A DNA stretch of 9,333 nt from Bdellovibrionales bacterium (GTDB taxonomy: Bacteria; Bdellovibrionota; Bacteriovoracia; Bacteriovoracales; Bacteriovoracaceae): NCBI GenBank assembly GCA_023250775.1, contig JAHFAA010000127.1:1-9333 (forward strand), given 5' to 3'. Position numbers and translations under genes: made by a program. Positions 1 to 7,430 of this stretch are shown here, piece by piece. Within the stretch, counting starts at the first letter, position 1. Each line of letters starts with the position of its first letter. The notes under the pieces are model-generated. The model was not told the origin of the DNA. It made no database searches and saw nothing but the letters and a program-made list of their open reading frames with translations.

Positions 1-554
1 TTCTCACCTTCGAGCTGGCCGATCTTGTCTTTCAGTCCGCCTAACTCGCCTTGCATTTTTCCAATTTGTCCCTGCGCCTGCCCGAGTTGTCCTCTTAAAG
101 CTCCTGCCTCACCTGTGGCCTTGCCTAGCTTATCTGTGAGGCCACTTTTTTCACCTTCGAGTTGGCCAATTTTGTCGTTCATTCCACCCAACTCGCCTTG
201 AAGTTTTCCAATCTTTCCTTGGGCCTCGCCCAATTGTCCTTTCAAATTTCCAATTTCGCCAAGAGACTTACTTAATTTTCCAGCAAGGCCACTCTTGTCG
301 CCTTCGAGCAGGCCGATTTTATCTTTGAGTCCGCCCAGTTCACCTTGTAATTTTCCGATTTGTCCTTGGGCCATACCAAGTTGACCTTTTAAAGTTCCAG
401 CCTCGCCTTGGGCCATACCCAATTGATCTGCAAGACCTTTCTTATCACCTTCCAGCTGCCCGATCTTATCCTTCATGCCACCCAATTCGCCTTGCAGTTG
501 GCCGATCTGCCCTTGCGCCGTGGCCAATTGTCCTTTGAGATTTCCACTTTCCCC
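1..554 (-). repeat. 147-bp in-frame tandem repeats encoding 49-residue glycine-heptad units
   Basis: Within the coiled-coil gene, three full 147-bp units (408-554, 261-407, 114-260) and part of a fourth (1-113) follow each other without any length change. The phase is fixed by the block encoding EGE/EGD, which recurs at 447, 300, 153 and 6 on the plus strand. Each unit is exactly seven heptads, mostly of the form G-x-[LIA]-G-x-[LA]-x. The first two units agree at 35 of 49 residues. Codons for conserved residues differ between units (for example ctg versus ttg on the plus strand), so the copies are not recent duplicates and the protein sequence looks maintained. A degenerate 35-residue unit lacking two heptads lies just upstream in the protein (plus-strand 555-659). 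More copies probably continue past position 1. Confidence 0.9.
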
Positions 555-2057
555 TTCTGAAGTTTTTAACTGATTTATCAATCCTTGTTTCTCATTTTCT
601 GACTGCCCCAACTGATTTTGGGTACTGGCAAGTTGACTTTTGATGTTGGCACTCTCGCCGGCCATTTTGCCTATCTTGCTTTTTGCCCCGGCCAATTTAA
701 ATTTAAGAATTTGTTTGGAGGAAATCGCCTGCTCCAGATCACCTTTGAGCTTGGCCATTTCCTGGTCAGCGTTGACCAATTTGCCTTCCAACTCTTTGCT
801 TTGCCCGTTTTTCCCGGCAAGCTCTGACTGCAAGGACGCCATTTGTTTTTGCATATTTCCAATTTCAACATTTTTTGCCTGCTCTTTGGCCTCAAGGTCA
901 GATTTTAGCGCGCTAATCTGCTTGGTCATATTTTCAACTTCGCGCGCTTTCTCTTGCTCTTTGGCCTCAATATTTTTCTGCGCCTCAGCTAACTGAGACG
1001 CGACCAAATTCTTGGCATTGACCTCTTCTTGCACTTTCCCCTGCAGAGAAGAAACGCGTGCGCGCTCTCCTTTGATCTCTTCTTCTTTTGCTTGAACGGC
1101 CTTTTTAAATTCCTCTTCGCTACTTTGCTTTTTAGAAATTGTCTTGGCCAATTCTTGTCTTACTTGGGCGAGATTTTTCCGCACGTCCTGTGTCTCATTC
1201 TTGGCCTGATTTTCTTGCGTTTTGATCTGCGTAAGTTCTTTTTGCAAGGCCTGAGTATCCACTTCCGCCTGATCCATTTTCTGTCTCAGGTCACTTTCCT
1301 GAGCATTCATCTGCTCCATTTTCGCTTTGTAATCTTGAATCTCATTATTTTTCTGCGCCAAGGTTTTCTCGGCATTGGCCTTCTCTTCTTTCACTTTGGC
1401 CGTCTCGCTTTGAGTGACCTTTATTTTTTCCTGATACTCTTGAAGTGCTTTGCTCAGTTCAAGCTTTTTATTTTCCTCATCTTTAAGGACGCTCTCTATT
1501 TTTTGCAACTCCTGTTGTTTGGCCTGAACATCGCTCGCCAGTTGCTGGATTTTCTCGCTATTTTTTGCCTCAGAAACCTTGCTGGTTTTTAATTCTTCTT
1601 GCGTGCGCTCATTTTTCTGAGCTTGCATGGCCAATTCTTGTTTCTTTTGCTCCAAGGCCTTGCTGACTTTTTCTAGCATGGCCTCTTGATCCGCCTGATC
1701 AGCGGCCAACTCTTTCATGACATCTTTATTTTGTTCCAAATCTTTGACTAACTGATTCAGCTCAATCACCTTTTGATTGATGACGTCTTTATACTCTCCA
1801 ACTTTCTTGATCGACTGATCGATTTTTTCAACCTTCTGCTCATTTTTTTTCTTGGCCTCTTCTGAGAGAATGCCTTGCAATTCCTTTTCGTGCGCCTTTT
1901 TTTCGGTAATACGTTCAATGGTCGACACACCAACTTTAAGCATGGCAAAAACAAACATCGTAAGAAAAATAATCGCCATACTGGTGTAGATGTCTGCATA
2001 AGACGCCCAGACACGACCATCCTCACCACTCTTTTTCTTTTTCCTGTCTCTACTCAT
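1..2057 (-). CDS. MotB-like inner-membrane protein with giant coiled coil (partial, C-terminus off the left edge)
   Basis: An unbroken minus-strand frame runs from an ATG at 2057 to the window edge: 685 codons, no stop, C-terminus not visible. Residues 1-16 are basic (RDRKKKK), predicting a cytoplasmic N-terminus. Residues 17-41 form one hydrophobic segment, WASYADIYTSMAIIFLTMF and onward. It resembles the MotB membrane helix, whose Tyr-Ala-Asp holds the proton-binding aspartate; Asp22 is the counterpart here. From about residue 45 the chain is almost wholly Lys/Glu/Gln/Ala/Leu heptads, and I found no proline or cysteine in the visible part. Glycine-bearing heptads begin near residue 405 and become regular 49-residue repeats from residue 502. 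The ribosome-binding site is weak. In MotB relatives an OmpA-like peptidoglycan-binding domain follows; one could lie beyond the edge, as could a MotA/ExbB-like partner. The frame is certain, the MotB relationship likely, the role unknown. An unrelated membrane-anchored filament protein is the main alternative. Confidence 0.85.
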   Translation of the reverse strand, partial: MSRDRKKKKSGEDGRVWASYADIYTSMAIIFLTMFVFAMLKVGVSTIERITEKKAHEKELQGILSEEAKKKNEQKVEKIDQSIKKVGEYKDVINQKVIELNQLVKDLEQNKDVMKELAADQADQEAMLEKVSKALEQKKQELAMQAQKNERTQEELKTSKVSEAKNSEKIQQLASDVQAKQQELQKIESVLKDEENKKLELSKALQEYQEKIKVTQSETAKVKEEKANAEKTLAQKNNEIQDYKAKMEQMNAQESDLRQKMDQAEVDTQALQKELTQIKTQENQAKNETQDVRKNLAQVRQELAKTISKKQSSEEEFKKAVQAKEEEIKGERARVSSLQGKVQEEVNAKNLVASQLAEAQKNIEAKEQEKAREVENMTKQISALKSDLEAKEQAKNVEIGNMQKQMASLQSELAGKNGQSKELEGKLVNADQEMAKLKGDLEQAISSKQILKFKLAGAKSKIGKMAGESANIKSQLASTQNQLGQSENEKQGLINQLKTSEGESGNLKGQLATAQGQIGQLQGELGGMKDKIGQLEGDKKGLADQLGMAQGEAGTLKGQLGMAQGQIGKLQGELGGLKDKIGLLEGDKSGLAGKLSKSLGEIGNLKGQLGEAQGKIGKLQGELGGMNDKIGQLEGEKSGLTDKLGKATGEAGALRGQLGQAQGQIGKMQGELGGLKDKIGQLEGE

Positions 2058-2299
2058 AGTTTTGCTTCAAGCTAAAAAATTTCACACACCAGCAAATCTC
2101 AAGCTGCCATAAATACAAATAGCCATGTTTTCTTGTCGGCTAATGCTTCAAAAAGTTTAGATTTTCTTTATGTTCAAATGGCTGATTATGCGTTTAAAAC
2201 TGCAGCAAAAATTTTGAGATCTTTCGATATTCTAATGACTTATAAAATTTATTTTTTTCTCACATGGCGCCAAACATCAACTCTTGTTAGGATAGAATA
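2058..2299. promoter_or_regulatory. Divergent intergenic region between the coiled-coil gene and the secreted HExxH gene
   Basis: This AT-rich gap must hold the 5' signals of both flanking genes, which are read away from each other. For the plus-strand gene a TATAAA at 2241-2246 could be a -10 box, but no -35 element sits at the usual distance; TTGAGA at 2214-2219 is too far upstream. For the minus-strand gene, CATAAT (plus-strand 2185-2190 read in reverse) is a -10 candidate, again without a good -35. No long inverted repeat, open frame or RNA-like structure stands out. The individual promoter boxes are weak guesses; only the divergent arrangement is solid. Confidence 0.3.
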
Positions 2300-3628
2300 A
2301 TGCGCTTTGCCGTCATACTCAGCATCATTATATATGTATCTTCTTCGGCCCTGGCCGATACAAACTCCCTGTTTCCAAGCGAACCTAGAATTCAACAAAT
2401 GTGCCAGGATAATAAAGATCTGAAGAAGCTCGAAAATCTTAGTGAGTTGTTTGAGACGATTACCTTAACCTGTCATCAATTTGTGGGTTCTCCAAGTGCT
2501 GTACGAATTGTACCTCTGGCGCGAAATGTTATGAGTATTCTAAGAAATCTTCCAGGCAATCTTGAACCTGATGATGACGTCTTTTATAGTGATCCCAAAA
2601 AACAACAGGAAAAAGCAAAACTCAAAGAGGCCCTTGATCAGCTGGCCGCTGCCTTGACGTCAGAGAAAAGAACAACTTCACAAGCTGTGACCTCTAATCC
2701 TCTCACGAATCGTCTTCATGACCTGCTCGATCGTTTCGGCAAAACAAGTCAAAAGGCCGCCGCCGCCAAGGCAAAAAATCCTACAGAATATCGCACGCAA
2801 TATTTGGCGAGCATGATGGACACTCTCAAACTTACCCCCGAGGGCAGAAAGGCCATTGCTTGCTGGGAAAGCGTTCGTGAAGATCCTTTCGTCGGAGAGG
2901 AGTTTGTCAGTCCACCAACCGGAGTTCCCGGTGGTATCACCGCGATGTTTGTCGCGCGTGATGCGAGCATGCCCAATAACCTCCCCAGCATTCAGGAGCG
3001 GAGATATTTTGCTCCTCCGAACGATGGCAAGCGACGTTATATCAAACGCATAATTTTCAACCCTGACAGTGATCCGATCGAAACGCTCCACGTTCTGGTG
3101 CACGAGATGAAGCATAGCTGTAATGTAAAAGCTGACACTTTTTTGAGAGGTCAATATCTTGATCAAGAAGAAATCGTCAGAAGGAAACAGGCCGAGTGTT
3201 GCCCCAATAATGAGATCACTCCCCAATGCAAAACATGCTTTCAAGCCGAGCAAACCAAACTGGATCTCATAAAAAAGGAACGAGATCAGGCAGGAATCGT
3301 TGATGAGTGTCGTGCCTACGCTTCCCAAGTGCAATTTTATAAGGAGATTGCTCAGGCAGACACAGGACTGGTGTGCAATTACCACTACACAAGTGGAGCC
3401 TTTAATAATCAAGTTATCTCGTCTGCGCAATTTCAGTCCGCCACAGAAAAGATGCTTAGGGAAGGAACACTCCCGCTTCTGATGGGAAGAGATTATTCCA
3501 TGACCAAAGGTTCATCACTTTTACCTGAGAATCTTTTTTTAGATTTCAAAAAAGGCGGACCGGCCCCCACTCAGCTGCGACCTGAATTAATTCAAAAATT
3601 TCGCGATGCCGGTTGCCCAATTCACTAG
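2300..3628 (+). CDS. Secreted cysteine-rich protein with HExxH motif, putative zinc metallopeptidase
   Basis: The 442-residue protein starts at an ATG preceded by AGGA at 2289-2292 (7-base spacing). Residues 1-19 are a Sec signal peptide: basic start, hydrophobic Ile/Val core, and Ala-Leu-Ala before Asp20, a good signal peptidase I site. The mature protein should be periplasmic or exported; no second membrane segment or lipobox is seen. Residues 268-272 read HEMKH, an HExxH zinc site on a predicted helix (ETLHVLVHEMKH). About 63 residues on, DECRAYASQ offers Glu336 as a third ligand, as in gluzincin-like families with a downstream Glu helix. Eleven cysteines (35, 58, 188, 274, 300, 301, 310, 313, 337, 359, 439) include CC-x8-C-x2-C at 300-313, suggesting disulfides. 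I recognise no named family. The reading frame and secretion are solid; peptidase activity is inferred from the motif and its spacing alone. Confidence 0.85.
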   Translation: MRFAVILSIIIYVSSSALADTNSLFPSEPRIQQMCQDNKDLKKLENLSELFETITLTCHQFVGSPSAVRIVPLARNVMSILRNLPGNLEPDDDVFYSDPKKQQEKAKLKEALDQLAAALTSEKRTTSQAVTSNPLTNRLHDLLDRFGKTSQKAAAAKAKNPTEYRTQYLASMMDTLKLTPEGRKAIACWESVREDPFVGEEFVSPPTGVPGGITAMFVARDASMPNNLPSIQERRYFAPPNDGKRRYIKRIIFNPDSDPIETLHVLVHEMKHSCNVKADTFLRGQYLDQEEIVRRKQAECCPNNEITPQCKTCFQAEQTKLDLIKKERDQAGIVDECRAYASQVQFYKEIAQADTGLVCNYHYTSGAFNNQVISSAQFQSATEKMLREGTLPLLMGRDYSMTKGSSLLPENLFLDFKKGGPAPTQLRPELIQKFRDAGCPIH

Positions 3629-3643
3629 TCATTAGTCATTAGT
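3626..3643. repeat. 7-bp tandem repeat (TAGTCAT) spanning two convergent stop codons
   Basis: TAGTCAT occurs twice in a row and is followed by TAGT (2.6 copies). The first copy supplies the TAG stop of the plus-strand secreted-protein gene. The last copies supply, on the other strand, the TAA stop of the MFS pump gene at 3639-3641. Only ten bases separate the two stops, and no hairpin terminator fits between them. Confidence 0.85.
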
Positions 3644-5207
3644 GCGAGTCAATGGGACCGGTTGGCCTAGATTTGAAATGAATCAAGGCCCAGGGAATAA
3701 AAGCAAGAGCAAAAACAAACATCATGATCCAAATCAATTGAATGAAGCTCATCATAAAAACCTGCGCCTGAACTCTATACAAAAGTCCTTGTAACGCCGC
3801 TTTATAAGGAACGGCCATTCCCACCATGCTTGCCATTTTTCCACTCATCCCTGCAACAGTTTGATAAAACATGCTCTGGGTACTTCGATTCAACAAGGAA
3901 ATGTTGGAGACAATATCTAAATAGTTTTGTTGCCCTCTAACGCTCAAGAGCGTGGCAACGGTAGCGACGCCGATGCTCCCTCCGATCTGTCTAAATAGAT
4001 TCAACAGTCCCGAAACTTGGCCCATGCTTTTGCCTTTGAATTGGCTCAAGATTCCTGAATTGATTGGGACAAATAGGAAGGCCATGGCAAAACCTCTCAC
4101 AAACAACATCATGAGGATTTCTGTCTTGGAAGTTTGCGGTGAAAAAAGTGTCAGCATGTACATGCACACCTCTACACTTGCAAGGCCAATGAAAATGAGA
4201 ATTTTCGGATTAACTCCTTTGGCCATACTCTTTCCGACAAAGGGCATGACAGCCGCTGTCAGAAGAGAACCCGGAATAAAAAGGGCCCCTGTTTGTGTCG
4301 CTGTATAATGCAAGGACCGACCGACGAAAATCGGCAGCATCAAAACCAAACCATAAAGAAAGAATCCGAGAAGCCCCATCAAAGAAATGCCACAAAAAAC
4401 TATACGCTCTTTGAACAAACGAACATTGATAACGGGGTTTGAGACTTTCAATTCCCAGAAAATAAAGCTTGGAATACAGACGGCAGCAAGAATGGAATTA
4501 ATGATGATGGCGGTGGAAGAAAACCAATCATCGGCCTCTCCCCGCTCCAAAACGAATTGCAGACATCCGATGCCCAGAACCAATAAGGACAAACCAATCG
4601 CATCAAAACCTTTGTCTTTCGACCTTTCAACCACAACTCCGTCTTCATGACGATCAAAAATACAGGTAATACCAATGAATAAGGCAAGAATACCCAGAGG
4701 AAGATTGATATTAAAAATCGAGCGCCAGCCGAATTGATCGGTCAAATATCCACCGAGAACAGGGCCAAGAGTCGGGCCGATCATAACGCTCATGCCGAAG
4801 ATGGCACCGGCAATCCCGGCCTTCTCTTTTGGAAACTGTTCATAAATTAAGGTTTGCGAAGTGGGCAGTAATGCTCCACCAGCGAGGCCTTGCAGAATTC
4901 GGCAAATAGTAAGAGAAAATAAATTCGGTGCCAGACCACAGGCGACAGAAGTCGCGGTAAATAAAATGATACAACCTAAATAATAGCGCCTTCGCCCAAA
5001 GCGATCACCAAGCCAAGCCGACAGTGGCAAGATCACGGCATTGGCAATGGCATATCCCGTAATGATGACGCTGATATCTTCGAGAGTTGCGCCCAAGCTA
5101 CCCATCATCGTTGGTAGAGCGACATTTACTATTGACGTGTCAATAATCTCTAGCAGAGATGCCAGGACCGCAACAAAAATAATAAGACCAGATTGATTCT
5201 TTGCCAT
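3639..5207 (-). CDS. EmrB-type MFS multidrug efflux pump (DHA2 family, 14 helices)
   Basis: This 522-residue inner-membrane transporter should use the proton gradient to drive export, passing substrate to the adaptor and outer-membrane channel encoded just upstream. Family signatures are clear. Motif D1, LEIIDTSIVNVALP, is at about residues 19-32. Motif A, GDRFGRR, is at 67-73. The motif B region, with Arg103, is CRILQGLAGGALLPTS. The antiporter motif C, GPTLGPVLGG, is at 144-153 and is followed by DQFGWRSIFNINLPLG. Length and the long series of hydrophobic segments fit the 14-helix EmrB/FarB/VceB group. The ATG shares its A with the adaptor's TAA stop (TAATG), so translation is probably coupled. 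The substrate cannot be read from sequence; known relatives export drugs, uncouplers, bile salts or fatty acids. It is the last gene of the operon, facing the secreted-protein gene. Confidence 0.95.
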   Translation of the reverse strand: MAKNQSGLIIFVAVLASLLEIIDTSIVNVALPTMMGSLGATLEDISVIITGYAIANAVILPLSAWLGDRFGRRRYYLGCIILFTATSVACGLAPNLFSLTICRILQGLAGGALLPTSQTLIYEQFPKEKAGIAGAIFGMSVMIGPTLGPVLGGYLTDQFGWRSIFNINLPLGILALFIGITCIFDRHEDGVVVERSKDKGFDAIGLSLLVLGIGCLQFVLERGEADDWFSSTAIIINSILAAVCIPSFIFWELKVSNPVINVRLFKERIVFCGISLMGLLGFFLYGLVLMLPIFVGRSLHYTATQTGALFIPGSLLTAAVMPFVGKSMAKGVNPKILIFIGLASVEVCMYMLTLFSPQTSKTEILMMLFVRGFAMAFLFVPINSGILSQFKGKSMGQVSGLLNLFRQIGGSIGVATVATLLSVRGQQNYLDIVSNISLLNRSTQSMFYQTVAGMSGKMASMVGMAVPYKAALQGLLYRVQAQVFMMSFIQLIWIMMFVFALAFIPWALIHFKSRPTGPIDSH

Positions 5208-6052
5208 TAGTGTTTATGGACCTTAACGTTGGCCGAGAGTCCTGCTCGGAGCAAAACAATATCTGCTTCTGTTAAATTTTCAATCTTAATTTTGACCGGA
5301 ACTCTTTGAACAACTTTGGTAAAATTGCCGGTCGCATTGTCAGGAGGAAGCAAAGTAAAAGTTGCACCAGTTGCAGCACTCACACTTTCAACTTTACCGG
5401 AAAAACTCTTGCCTGAGACGGCATCAACATCAATATCGACAAGACTTCCAATTCTGATTTTATCAATCTGTGTTTCTTTAAAGTTAGCGATAACCCATCT
5501 TTCTGTCGCCCCAACAAATCCAAACAGAGGAACGCCAACAGAAGCAAATTGCCCATTTTCAACCGCCCTTTTGGCAATAAAGCCATCCATAGGCGCACGC
5601 ATTTTTGTATTTGCTAAATTTAATTCCGCTTGGGCCACCTGCGCGGCGACAGCATCGTATTTGGCCTTAACTTCAGAGTATGCTGATGAGGTGGTATCAT
5701 ACTGCTGCTGCGAGACCGCCCCCTTCTGATAAAGTTCGATCAAACGTCGATAGTTTTTTTCGGCATCACGCATCTTGGCCTGGACGGAAGTTAATTCGCC
5801 TTTTATCTGTGTTAGGGTGTTTACATAATCGCGTGAATCAATTTCCGCGATAACATCATCCTTGGCAACTTTCTGGCCTTCCACCACGTTTACCTGGACA
5901 ATGTATCCAGCGACTTTTGGCGCCAGCATGACGGTATGGCCAACAATCTGAGCATTATCCGTAGACTCATACATAATATATTCATAGGCAAAGTAACTCG
6001 CGATAATGGCGGCAATCGTCCCGATGATACTTAAGATTTTTTTCTTGTTCAT
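5207..6052 (-). CDS. HlyD/EmrA-family periplasmic adaptor subunit
   Basis: This 281-residue membrane-fusion protein should bridge the MFS pump to the TolC-like channel. A short basic N-terminus and one membrane helix (about 6-24) anchor it in the inner membrane. STDNAQIVGHTVMLAPKVAG begins the first lipoyl half (about 30-71). A coiled-coil hairpin follows (about 75-145). The second lipoyl half starts at LANTKMRAPMDGFIAKR, and a beta-barrel domain ends the protein. TLLPPDNATGNFTKVVQRVP at about 233-252 is the EmrA-group signature. At 281 residues it is much shorter than E. coli EmrA (about 390), mainly in the hairpin. The ATG is preceded by AGAGGA with five-base spacing. It begins 8 bases after the channel gene's stop and overlaps the pump gene's start by one base. 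Confidence 0.94.
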   Translation of the reverse strand: MNKKKILSIIGTIAAIIASYFAYEYIMYESTDNAQIVGHTVMLAPKVAGYIVQVNVVEGQKVAKDDVIAEIDSRDYVNTLTQIKGELTSVQAKMRDAEKNYRRLIELYQKGAVSQQQYDTTSSAYSEVKAKYDAVAAQVAQAELNLANTKMRAPMDGFIAKRAVENGQFASVGVPLFGFVGATERWVIANFKETQIDKIRIGSLVDIDVDAVSGKSFSGKVESVSAATGATFTLLPPDNATGNFTKVVQRVPVKIKIENLTEADIVLLRAGLSANVKVHKH

Positions 6053-6060
6053 ATTTTCCT

Positions 6061-7380
6061 CTATCTAGTTGTAAAATCGTAAAGTTTTTTTCCAATGCTA
6101 AGTTCATAATTAATCAAGGCCTCAATCGCCCCAATTTGGGCAGCAACAACACCCGCTCTGGCACGAAACAAATCCGTCTCGGCATCGAGAAGGTCTGTAT
6201 TGGTTCTTGCTCCGACTTTGCGGCCTTCTTTTGCAAGCCGGACGCTTTCAGAGGCCTTCGAAACATCTTCGCCTTTGGTCACATAGACAGAACAAAAATA
6301 AAGAAATTTTCTTCGCCAAATTTCTTTTTCCTTTTTCATCTTAAGAGTGGCCTCTTTTAAAGTGCGCTGTGCCTGATAATACTGCTCTCCGCTTTGGCCT
6401 GATTTGGCAATCGAGGCCATGCCGTCAAAAATATTCCAGGTGAGGGCAAAGCCGATTTGATAGGCACTTCGATAATAATCAGAATCGGTGAAACTTGTGT
6501 TGAGATTGTTGTAATATTGATATTGCCCAAAAAACGAGAGCTTCGGAACCCACGCATTACTCACGGAAGATGATTTCAGATAATCAAACGCCAGAACTTT
6601 TTCCTGCAACGCCCGAATATCATTCCTTTGATCGATATTTTCATTGTCACTTGATTCGATGATTTTAGAAGTAAGCACAGGCAGTTGACCTACTATTGCT
6701 CTGCGCTCACTATCGCGTCCTATCATTTCGCTTAGACCTTCTTTGGCGATTTCCACATTATCAGTGGCATTCATCACTTCCATTTTGGCCTCATTAACCT
6801 GGACTTCAACTCGAAGCACGTCATAGTTGGTCGACATTCCGGCCCGTTTAAAAAGTTGCACATCTTTTAAATGATCTTCAAGCGTCTTTAGGTTTTGCTC
6901 GGCCACATCCTTATATAGACCAGCTCCCAAAGTTTTGAAAAACTGCAACGTGACGGCACTCTCGGTTTGAAACTTTGACCATTCATAGTCATTTTCGGCT
7001 GCGTGCTCCATCGCCTTGGCCGATCGATAGCGATTGGTACTGGCGAAACCATCAAAAAGTGGGAGTTGGGCACCCAAAGAAATAATAGAGGCCGGGATAA
7101 TTTGAGGAACGACAGTGGCCGTAGGAGAATTCCCAAGCGTTATGTTAGTTAGCATGTATTTCGTTTCGGTCAAATGGGTGGCATTGGCACTCACAGAAGG
7201 CAAAAAACCGGAATAGGATTCTATCCTCTTCCACGCTGCCTCTTCACTTTGCGACTTTGATTTTTGGATTTTAGGCGACTCGCCCAAGGCCTCATTCAAG
7301 GCCTGGTTGAGATTTAGGTCGTCGGCATAAAGCGGGCCACTTATTAAACCAGCAAGGATAATAAAAAGTATAGCTTTCAT
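6061..7380 (-). CDS. TolC-family outer-membrane efflux channel
   Basis: This 439-residue outer-membrane factor is the exit duct of the tripartite pump. Residues 1-19 form a signal peptide ending Leu-Tyr-Ala before Asp-Asp. The mature N-terminus, LNLNQALNEALGESPKIQKS, is the typical first helix of the family. The protein then shows the expected two-fold plan of long amphipathic helices broken by short strand regions. The second half has AYQIGFALTWNIFDGMASI as a membrane-strand segment, and the end carries GRKVGARTNTDLLDAETDLF, matching the classic family motif with the V-G-x-x-T-x-x-D-x-L-x-A pattern. The start codon has GGAG seven to eight bases upstream. It is first in the operon, directly behind the operator-controlled promoter at 7402-7430, so channel, adaptor and pump should be made from one transcript. 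Confidence 0.94.
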   Translation of the reverse strand: MKAILFIILAGLISGPLYADDLNLNQALNEALGESPKIQKSKSQSEEAAWKRIESYSGFLPSVSANATHLTETKYMLTNITLGNSPTATVVPQIIPASIISLGAQLPLFDGFASTNRYRSAKAMEHAAENDYEWSKFQTESAVTLQFFKTLGAGLYKDVAEQNLKTLEDHLKDVQLFKRAGMSTNYDVLRVEVQVNEAKMEVMNATDNVEIAKEGLSEMIGRDSERRAIVGQLPVLTSKIIESSDNENIDQRNDIRALQEKVLAFDYLKSSSVSNAWVPKLSFFGQYQYYNNLNTSFTDSDYYRSAYQIGFALTWNIFDGMASIAKSGQSGEQYYQAQRTLKEATLKMKKEKEIWRRKFLYFCSVYVTKGEDVSKASESVRLAKEGRKVGARTNTDLLDAETDLFRARAGVVAAQIGAIEALINYELSIGKKLYDFTTR

Positions 7381-7401
7381 TAATGAACTCCGGTGAATTG
7401 A

Positions 7402-7430
7402 CTTATATCAACAAATAGTTTGCAGCACAA
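7402..7430 (-). promoter_or_regulatory. Predicted sigma-70 promoter of the efflux operon
   Basis: Read on the minus strand, TTGTGC (plus 7425-7430) and TATAAG (plus 7402-7407) are separated by exactly 17 bases. This fits a housekeeping promoter, with transcription starting roughly at 7395 and a short leader before the channel gene's ATG at 7380. The -35 box and most of the spacer lie inside the inverted repeat at 7411-7439, so a protein bound there would block RNA polymerase. Confidence 0.65.

Noticed and set aside
1..554. The regularly repeated DNA at the left edge, considered as a CRISPR array or a non-coding satellite.
   Set aside because: The 147-bp units are in frame, adjacent without spacers, and preserve a heptad protein pattern, so this is a coding repeat.
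618..996. Two overlapping plus-strand frames (618-827 and 640-996).
   Set aside because: Both oppose the continuous coiled-coil frame, lack ribosome-binding sites and show no family signature.
1029..1592. Plus-strand open frame of 187 codons, rich in Phe and Leu, looking like a membrane protein.
   Set aside because: It is the antisense of Lys/Glu-rich coiled-coil codons; reversed aag/gaa codons read as Leu/Phe. The minus-strand frame is open over all 2057 bases and has a MotB-like start.
1..2057. Identification as ZorB of a Zorya anti-phage system.
   Set aside because: ZorB shares the MotB-like helix, but its known form is short with a peptidoglycan-binding domain, and the long tail belongs to ZorA. 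No ZorA, ZorC, ZorD or ZorE gene is in view. It remains open only as a remote possibility off the edge.
2678..3430. Minus-strand open frame of 250 codons opposite the secreted-protein gene.
   Set aside because: The plus-strand gene has a ribosome-binding site, a signal peptide and a zinc motif. The reverse frame has no recognisable domain and low-quality hydrophobic composition.
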